A stretch of DNA of 17,653 nt. Source: an uncultured Porphyromonadaceae bacterium. Lineage in GTDB: Bacteria; Bacteroidota; Bacteroidia; Bacteroidales; Muribaculaceae. This document shows, in pieces, positions 12,730 through 17,653 of this stretch; within the stretch, counting starts at the first letter, position 1; each line of letters opens with the position of its first letter. The position numbers and the translations under genes are program-made. The stretch spans positions 1 through 17,653 of the forward strand of contig URQP01000053.1 in NCBI GenBank assembly GCA_900550025.1. Reading direction: 5' to 3'. The notes under the pieces are model-generated. The model was not told the origin of the DNA. It did no database searches and saw nothing but the letters and a program-made list of their open reading frames with translations.

Positions 12730-12971
12730 CTATTGTTTTAAAATTCTGTTTGCGAGAAATGCAAAAATATATGTGACAAATGATCCCAATGCAACTGTTA
12801 TCCAGTTAATGTTACTCTTATCGTCTCCGAATAATGGCGTTATGCCGCCGATTACAAGTCCTGCAAATATGACTTTTGACAAGTCATAGAAGTAGCCTGC
12901 CAGCTTTTCTCGTCTGGCTTGGTTGCGTTCTTGAGTTGTCGTATGCTCTTTTTGCCGATTGACTTTATCAT
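12730..12971 (-). pseudogene. Small two-helix membrane protein (possibly DUF6722-like), reading frame apparently shifted
   Basis: The 3' part is clearly coding: basic segment 'QERNQARREKLAGYFYDLSK', a hydrophobic helix 'VIFAGLVIGGITPLF', a polar turn, and a second helix 'WITVALGSFVTYIFAFLA', ending 'NRILKQ' at TAG (12732-12730). This frame has no ATG, GTG or TTG start. The well-placed ATG at 12971-12969 lies in another frame ('MIKSIGKK...') and runs to a stop at 12854-12852. One extra A in the A5 run (plus-strand TTTTT, 12949-12953) would join them into a ~79-residue protein. The cause could be a true mutation, a sequencing indel, or slippage. The layout resembles small DUF6722-type membrane proteins; that name is tentative. 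Confidence 0.55.
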
Positions 12972-12989
12972 ATTGTATCTTTGGTTTTA

Positions 12990-13021
12990 CAAAAGTAGGA
13001 AAAATACGCTGGTTTTACAAT
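12990..13021 (-). promoter_or_regulatory. Promoter for the two small membrane-protein genes
   Basis: Minus-strand TACTTTTG (plus-strand CAAAAGTA, 12990-12997) and ATTG (plus-strand CAAT, 13018-13021) are 20 bp apart. Transcription would begin near 12983, about 12 nt before the ATG at 12971, which supports that ATG as the start of the shifted gene. Confidence 0.55.
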
Positions 13022-13043
13022 ATAATTGCTGTGAAAAGTACAT

Positions 13044-16000
13044 TCATACTTTGCGGATGATGTTCTCCGGCACGTACCACACATAGCCCTCCGCCGCAGG
13101 GAATCCGCAGGCTTCGATGAGCCGCATGTAGTTCGCCACTTGCCGCAGGTAGCGTTTGTCTTCCTTTTCCCCGAATTTGTAGTCTATCACGATGGTGCGT
13201 CCGTCGGGAGTGGCCACTATCCGGTCGGGACGGTAGGTGTTGCCTTTGCCGTCGGCCACGGCGCGCTCGCTGATTATGCGGTTGCCTTCGGCGAACCATT
13301 CCGCCGCTTCCGGATTCTCGAGTCCACGGCGGATTATTTCGCCGTACTCTTCGGCTTCCAGCGGGGTGATTATGCCTTTTGTCAGGAATTGGCGTATCGC
13401 CTTGTCTGCATCCTTGCCATGCCGTATCCGGCACATTATCCGGTGCATCACTGTCCCTTTGTATTTCGGCGAGTCGTGGCTTTCGGCAACCGTGTCGGGC
13501 ACGTCGAATTTCCATATTTCCGGCCTTGCCGTGATGTGGTAGCCGGGCATTTCTTTTTTTGTCGTTCCGCCGTCTTCCTTATGCCGTTTGAAAGGCGGCT
13601 GCGGTTCGCCGATTTCGAGGATTCCGCCGTCGAAATAGTCTGCCGGCGCGAGCAGTTGCTCCGCAATTACGTCGCCCGGCAGATTGTATGCCTCGCCGAT
13701 GGCGCGTTGTCCCGATGCGGCTATTTCCATAATGTATCCTCCGATTTCCCCTTGTTTTTTCGGGTCTTCCGGGATGTAGGCTATCAGTTCTTCTCCGGCG
13801 CGGGTGAATGCCACGTAGGTCTTGTTCAGTGAGTCGAGTATGTTTGCGTGGCTCATTTCGGCGAAAACGTCGCGGAATATTGTGTCCGCTGTCTTTTTCG
13901 ACCGCACGACAGGCATTATCGGCGGGATGCAGTCTTCCGGAACGCCTTCGAGCCTTATCCTTTCCGACTCCACCCATTCCATCTGCGAGCTTTTTTCAAG
14001 GTCCCAGTTGCAGAAAGGGATGATTACGCACGGAAACTCCAGTCCTTTCGACTTGTGTATTGTCATCACGTTCACGGCCTGTATGTTGTCGGGCGACGAT
14101 ATTGTGGTGTTCTTGCCCGTGCTCTCCCAATACTTGAGGAATTGGTGCAGGTCGGAGCCATAGCGTTCCTCGAAGTCGGTGACGAGGTCTTGCAGGGCTT
14201 GTATGAACGGGGTCTGGCTGTCGGCCATTTCTTTTGTCAGGTGTGTCTCTACGATGCGGTCGATTATCGCGTTCAGGCTTGTCGCGGCATTGTTGCCGAG
14301 CAGCGCGCCGCGGTCTATTCTGTCGTCGCTTCCTACGGCTTCCGTAAGTGCTTCCGTGACATTCTTGCCGTTGCTGAGGTTGCTTTCGAACTGCTTTATT
14401 ATCACGGCGAGGCTCTTCTTCCGCCCGTTCTCTCCACCGTCCTGCCTGTAGTTGCTTTGGCTGTCTAAGGTGGCAAGTATTGCCATTATGGTTTTCACTG
14501 CCGGCGATTTGCGGATTATTAGCGATTCCTCCGATACGACGTTGATGCGCTCTCCGTCAGGCCGTCCTCTTCCGTCGTCGAGGATGCGGGCTATGACTGA
14601 TTGCCCTTCGGCTCTTTTGTTCACGAGTATGGCTATGTCGCGTTGCTGGTAGCCTCTCGAAAGGGCGTCGCGTATGTCGGCAATCATGCGGTCGAGCACC
14701 ATGGCGGTGTAGCCGTTGTCCTCGCCGCTTTCCACCCATTCTATGCGCACATGCCCGGGGTTTCCCGCGTTGCGGGGTGCTACCTGCTGCACCACGTTGC
14801 TGTAGATGTCGTCCATGCCGAGCCTTTTGGCGAGCAGGGTGAACAGCGTGTTGTTCCATCTCACTATGTTGCTTGCGCTGCGCCAGTTGGTGTTTTCCTT
14901 CAGCGATGTCCCGATGTCGGTTATCTGTCGGCCGAAAGTGCGGTAGATGTCGTCTTTCAGTATCGTGGGGTCGGAGTTGCGGAAGCGGTAGATGCTTTGT
15001 TTCACGTCGCCTATTATGAGGTTGTCGTTGCCTTCCGCCAGACTGTTGGCTACCAATGGCTCGAGGTTTTCCCATTGCATTTTCGAGGTGTCTTGGAACT
15101 CGTCGATTAGGAAATTCTTCAGACGGATTCCTACACGCTCGTAGATGAACGGCGCGTCGTCCTTGTTGATGATTTTTTTCAGCATCTCGTTCGTGTCGGA
15201 AAGCATTATCAGGTTGTTTTCCTTCGTGAAGTCGAGGATGTTCGCGCTGATGTCGCCGAGGAGACCGAGAAAATAAAGGTTCGACAGTATCATTTTTGCC
15301 GACGACATTTCGTCCGACGCTTCGCGTATCTGCTTGATGCTGCGGTTGATGCCGTCGATTACGTCCGCGCTTGCCGTGGCCAGCGGTTTCTTTTTGAACC
15401 ATTTGTCAGGTTTGCCTTCTGCCTTGCATATTTGTTCTATGGTCTTTGCGTCGGGCTCGCCTTGGAATTTCTCGTTGAATCCGTACTTGAAATCTTCAGT
15501 GCCGTACGTTGCCGTGACCGAGCGGAACAGCGCGCACGCGTCGCTGATTTTGCCGCGGCTTTTGCGCAGCGATTCCTGCAGCGACTCTTTGAAGCGTGTG
15601 ATTTTGCCGTTGTCTTTCAGATATTCGGCCAGTTTGTCGATATTGCGCTTGACGGCTTCTTTCGAAAGGTCGCGCGCGAAAGAATAAATGTCGGAGCCCG
15701 AGGTCTGTCCTGTCGGCATGCGGAATATGTCCCACGATTTCCCCTCGTCGATACGCGCTTTCATGAAGTCGATGAGCCATTGCCTCAGCATCCGGCTTTC
15801 CGGCGATGAGCCTGATTCGTGCAATTGCTGTTTCAGGTTGCTGATTCCCACGGCTATCGCATAGTCGTCGTTCAGTTCCACATTGTAGTTGCCCGACAGT
15901 TCCACTTCGTAGGCAAAAGTGCGCAGTATCAGTTGGAAGAAAGCGTCGATTGTGCTTATGTTGAAGTTGCCGTAGTCGTGGAGCAGTTGCTTGAGTGCGG

Positions 16001-16304
16001 TCTGCGACGCTTTCTGAAGCGCTTTTTCGTCCACCGCGAATGTCTTGCAGAGGTCGGCGGCATAGGGGCTTTCCGGTGTGTGGAAGCTCAGCGTGTCGAG
16101 CTCGTCGATTATGCGCTTCTTCATCTCCTCGGTGGCCTTGTTGGTGAACGTGATGGCGAGTATCTGCCCGTGTTTCTCTTTCAGATGCCTGTCCAAAGAG
16201 TAGGTCCCGTCCTCGTTCTTTTTGCCGAGGAGGAATTTCAGGTATTCCTTCACCAAGTTGAAGGTCTTTCCTGAGCCTGCCGATGCCTTGTATACCGTTA
16301 TCAT
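13044..16304 (-). CDS. UvrD-family helicase with C-terminal nuclease (AddA/RecB-like)
   Basis: 1086 residues. An ATP-driven DNA helicase-nuclease expected to process double-strand ends for recombination. Superfamily 1 motifs are all visible: Walker A 'ASAGSGKT' (7-14), motif Ia 'ILAITFTNKATEEMKKRI', motif II 'FLIDEFQDTSKMQWENL', motif III 'LIIGDVKQSIYRFRNSD', motif V 'NVMTIHKSKGLEFPCVIIPF', and motif VI 'TYVAFTRAGEELIAY'. The C-terminal PD-(D/E)XK nuclease has 'GTVMHRIM', then Asp1027 ('RPDRIV'), and Asp1041 with Lys1043 ('VIDYKFG'). It lacks the long beta-barrel insertions of full RecB and resembles the Bacteroidetes AddA type. The start lies 4 nt after the yciH stop, implying one operon. 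No AddB-like partner is in the window, and the next gene downstream has its own promoter. Confidence 0.93.
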   Translation of the reverse strand: MITVYKASAGSGKTFNLVKEYLKFLLGKKNEDGTYSLDRHLKEKHGQILAITFTNKATEEMKKRIIDELDTLSFHTPESPYAADLCKTFAVDEKALQKASQTALKQLLHDYGNFNISTIDAFFQLILRTFAYEVELSGNYNVELNDDYAIAVGISNLKQQLHESGSSPESRMLRQWLIDFMKARIDEGKSWDIFRMPTGQTSGSDIYSFARDLSKEAVKRNIDKLAEYLKDNGKITRFKESLQESLRKSRGKISDACALFRSVTATYGTEDFKYGFNEKFQGEPDAKTIEQICKAEGKPDKWFKKKPLATASADVIDGINRSIKQIREASDEMSSAKMILSNLYFLGLLGDISANILDFTKENNLIMLSDTNEMLKKIINKDDAPFIYERVGIRLKNFLIDEFQDTSKMQWENLEPLVANSLAEGNDNLIIGDVKQSIYRFRNSDPTILKDDIYRTFGRQITDIGTSLKENTNWRSASNIVRWNNTLFTLLAKRLGMDDIYSNVVQQVAPRNAGNPGHVRIEWVESGEDNGYTAMVLDRMIADIRDALSRGYQQRDIAILVNKRAEGQSVIARILDDGRGRPDGERINVVSEESLIIRKSPAVKTIMAILATLDSQSNYRQDGGENGRKKSLAVIIKQFESNLSNGKNVTEALTEAVGSDDRIDRGALLGNNAATSLNAIIDRIVETHLTKEMADSQTPFIQALQDLVTDFEERYGSDLHQFLKYWESTGKNTTISSPDNIQAVNVMTIHKSKGLEFPCVIIPFCNWDLEKSSQMEWVESERIRLEGVPEDCIPPIMPVVRSKKTADTIFRDVFAEMSHANILDSLNKTYVAFTRAGEELIAYIPEDPKKQGEIGGYIMEIAASGQRAIGEAYNLPGDVIAEQLLAPADYFDGGILEIGEPQPPFKRHKEDGGTTKKEMPGYHITARPEIWKFDVPDTVAESHDSPKYKGTVMHRIMCRIRHGKDADKAIRQFLTKGIITPLEAEEYGEIIRRGLENPEAAEWFAEGNRIISERAVADGKGNTYRPDRIVATPDGRTIVIDYKFGEKEDKRYLRQVANYMRLIEACGFPAAEGYVWYVPENIIRKV

Positions 16305-16308
16305 GCCG

Positions 16309-16653
16309 TCAGATTATCCGTGCGTTGTAGCCTTCTTTTTCAAGCAGTTCTTTCACTTTCTGCCGCATGTCGCCCTGTATGAGTATCTCTCCGCCGCGTG
16401 CCGAGCCGCCTACGCCGCATTTCGTCTTCAGTCGGCGGGCAAGCTCTTTCAGGTCGTCGTCGCTGCCGGCGAATCCGGTTATTATCGTGGCTTCCTTGCC
16501 TTTGCGGTTCTTCTTGTCGAGCATTATTTTCAGGCGTTGTTCCGACGGAGGCAAAGTGGTCTCCTTTTCTTCTTCGCTTTCCTGCTCCTGCATGAATTGC
16601 GGATTTGTGGAGTATACTATGTTGAGTTGTGATTTCCAGTCGTTTTGTTTCAT
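16309..16653 (-). CDS. yciH: SUI1/eIF1-like translation factor (YciH family)
   Basis: 114 residues. The C-terminal ~75 residues are a SUI1 domain: 'RKGKEATIITGFAGSDDDL', 'LARRLKTKCGVGGSARGG' and 'ILIQGDMRQKVKELLEKEGY'. The first ~45 residues are a polar, Glu-rich tail. SUI1 homologues bind the small ribosomal subunit and influence start-codon fidelity; the bacterial role is mild and not fully settled. The start at 16653 fits a promoter with its -7 at 16685-16692, giving a ~24-nt leader. It is the first gene of a two-gene unit with the AddA-like helicase. Confidence 0.92.
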   Translation of the reverse strand: MKQNDWKSQLNIVYSTNPQFMQEQESEEEKETTLPPSEQRLKIMLDKKNRKGKEATIITGFAGSDDDLKELARRLKTKCGVGGSARGGEILIQGDMRQKVKELLEKEGYNARII

Positions 16654-16668
16654 GATTTTTACATTTCG

Positions 16669-16716
16669 CTTGGTTTATGTTTTTCAAAATTATGTAATTT
16701 TGGCGACGTTTGCAAT
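16669..16716. promoter_or_regulatory. Overlapping divergent promoters of yciH and porT
   Basis: CAAAATTA (16685-16692) and TAATTTTG (16695-16702) form a perfect 18-bp palindrome whose halves are the -7 elements of the leftward (yciH) and rightward (porT) promoters. The leftward -33 is ATTG on the minus strand (16713-16716, gap 20); the rightward -33 is CTTG (16669-16672, gap 22). Each promoter lies across the other's start region, so simultaneous use by two polymerases looks impossible. Confidence 0.6.
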
Positions 16717-16746
16717 AACGCCGTGTTTTTTGCGTTAAAAGCATAT

Positions 16747-17466
16747 ATGAAAATGATTCGTTTCTATATATTGGCTGTGATTGCCGCCTTTTCGGCGTTC
16801 TTCGCTTCGGCGCAGGACAACGACAAGGTGCTCAACCGTCCGTATGCCGATATGAAGCGTCTGCATTACGGCTTTTCCGTGGGATTCCAGAATCAGAACC
16901 TGTGGCTTACCCATAACGGATACGTCACCGACAACGGCGAGGCGTGGTTCGCCGATGTCACTGGCCTGCAGCCGGGATTCTGCGTGAATATCCTCGGCGA
17001 TTTGCGCCTTGCCGAGCATTTCAACCTGAGAGTGTCGCCGGGAATGTATTTCGGGAGCAAGACAGTCACTTTCCGCGACGCCGCCAGCGGGGCGATAGAA
17101 AAGCAGAACATCAAGAACAGCAGCGTTGTCGTGCCGGTAGATTTGAAAATGTCGGCCAAGCGCTATCATAATATGCGGCCATACGTCACTGCCGGGATGA
17201 TGGCTTCTTTCGATGTCTCGAAAAAGAAGGAGGGGGAATTGTTGCAATTGAGCAGTACCGACCTTTATGTCACTGTCGGTTTCGGGCTCGATGTGTATGT
17301 GCCGTTCTTCAAGTTCATTCCGGAAGTCAAGTTCTGTTTCGGGTTGCGCAACCTTTTGCAGAAGGACCGCCCGGACTTGGCCGAAGACCCTGAAAAATTG
17401 AAGTTTACGCAGTCGCTCGACAAGGCTACTTCAAATATGGTTGTATTTACATTTTATTTCGAATGA
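16747..17466 (+). CDS. porT: PorT-like outer-membrane beta-barrel protein of the type IX secretion system
   Basis: 239 residues with a Sec signal peptide ('MKMIRFYILAVIAAFSAFFASA', cleavage before 'QDND'). The mature part is a small beta-barrel with the PorT layout: 'LHYGFSVGFQNQNLWLTHNG', 'LQPGFCVNILGDLRLAEHF', 'LRVSPGMYFGSKTVTF', 'AKRYHNMRPYVTAGM', and 'VGFGLDVYVPFFKFIPEVKF'. PorT is needed for T9SS function in Porphyromonas. The start at 16747 is chosen because it opens the signal peptide and lies ~38 nt after the predicted transcript start; an ATG two codons later is also possible. The stop at 17464-17466 gives a normal 'VVFTFYFE' barrel end, so the gene itself is complete even though the sequence right after it appears foreign. 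Confidence 0.88.
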   Translation: MKMIRFYILAVIAAFSAFFASAQDNDKVLNRPYADMKRLHYGFSVGFQNQNLWLTHNGYVTDNGEAWFADVTGLQPGFCVNILGDLRLAEHFNLRVSPGMYFGSKTVTFRDAASGAIEKQNIKNSSVVVPVDLKMSAKRYHNMRPYVTAGMMASFDVSKKKEGELLQLSSTDLYVTVGFGLDVYVPFFKFIPEVKFCFGLRNLLQKDRPDLAEDPEKLKFTQSLDKATSNMVVFTFYFE

Positions 17467-17467
17467 G

Positions 17468-17653
17468 AAGGCTGCGGACGGAAATATTTATTATATGGCG
17501 TGCGCGCTTCTTGATACGGTGCTTGGAAGACTTGCAGAAGAAGGCAAAGATGCTTATGAAATTCTTGAGACTTACAAGGGAACTGATCTGGAAGGAAAAG
17601 AGTATGAGCCGTTGTATCAGTGTGCAGCAGACGAGGCAGCAAAACAGCGCAAG
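17468..17653 (+). CDS. ileS: Internal fragment of a Firmicutes-type isoleucyl-tRNA synthetase (no start, no stop)
   Basis: From 17468 to the window end, 62 codons read without a stop: 'KAADGNIYYMACALLDTVL', then 'YEILETYKGTDLEGKEYEPLY', then 'QCAADEAAKQRK'. 'YKGTDLEGKEYEPL' matches the editing (CP1) domain region of IleRS as found in Clostridia/Lachnospiraceae; Bacteroidetes normally use a divergent eukaryote-like IleRS. Codon choice also changes (GAA, GGA, AGA, CTT preferred). The fragment begins 2 bp after the porT stop with no start codon or ribosome site. It cannot be a functional gene as it stands and is best explained as foreign sequence joined during assembly. The family match is by recall, not alignment. 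Confidence 0.72.

Overview
The window looks like chromosome from a gut-type Bacteroidales. The evidence is promoters of the Bacteroidetes form (TTTG around -33, about 20 bp, TAnnTTTG around -7), a lipoprotein, a Bacteroides-type choloylglycine hydrolase, a C10 protease with a type IX secretion (T9SS) tail, and a PorT homologue. The family cannot be fixed from sequence alone; Muribaculaceae or Bacteroidaceae would fit. Most genes are GC-moderate to GC-rich. Two stretches stand out as AT-rich: 5180-6056 and roughly 8740-8990.

Layout. 1-1304 (-): 5' part of a beta-helix lipoprotein gene running off the left edge. 1656-2741 (+): secreted choloylglycine/penicillin V hydrolase with a clear terminator. 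2838-4004 (+): AAA_14/DUF4143-type ATPase, converging on 4019-5179 (-), a periplasmic thioredoxin-fold protein with one active-site Cys. 5400-5768 (-): small AT-rich secreted protein. 6057-8075 (-): glycogen branching enzyme GlgB. 8076-9106: a long non-coding interval with ~82-bp promoter-bearing repeats, a heavily structured block, and a 21-codon gene with its own promoter and terminator. 9107-10189 (+): DNA polymerase IV. 10190-10360: nested inverted repeats between convergent genes. 10361-12529 (-): streptopain-like C10 protease with a T9SS sorting tail. 12621-12971 (-): two tiny membrane-protein genes, the first apparently frameshifted. 13044-16653 (-): SUI1/YciH factor followed by an AddA/RecB-like helicase-nuclease. 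16747-17466 (+): porT, divergent from yciH. 17468-17653 (+): an in-frame internal piece of a Firmicutes-type isoleucyl-tRNA synthetase that does not belong with the rest and most likely marks an assembly chimera at the end of the contig.

Connections. PorT belongs to the T9SS machinery and the C10 protease carries the tail that system recognises, so the two are probably machine and cargo. YciH and the helicase-nuclease are 4 nt apart and probably co-transcribed. GlgB and the ATPase look like independent transcription units. The least explained DNA is 8112-9066. It combines promoter-like tandem repeats, strong RNA folding potential and a micro-gene, and it is the best place to look for something undescribed. 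No CRISPR array, tRNA, rRNA, intact transposase or recognisable defence system was seen.
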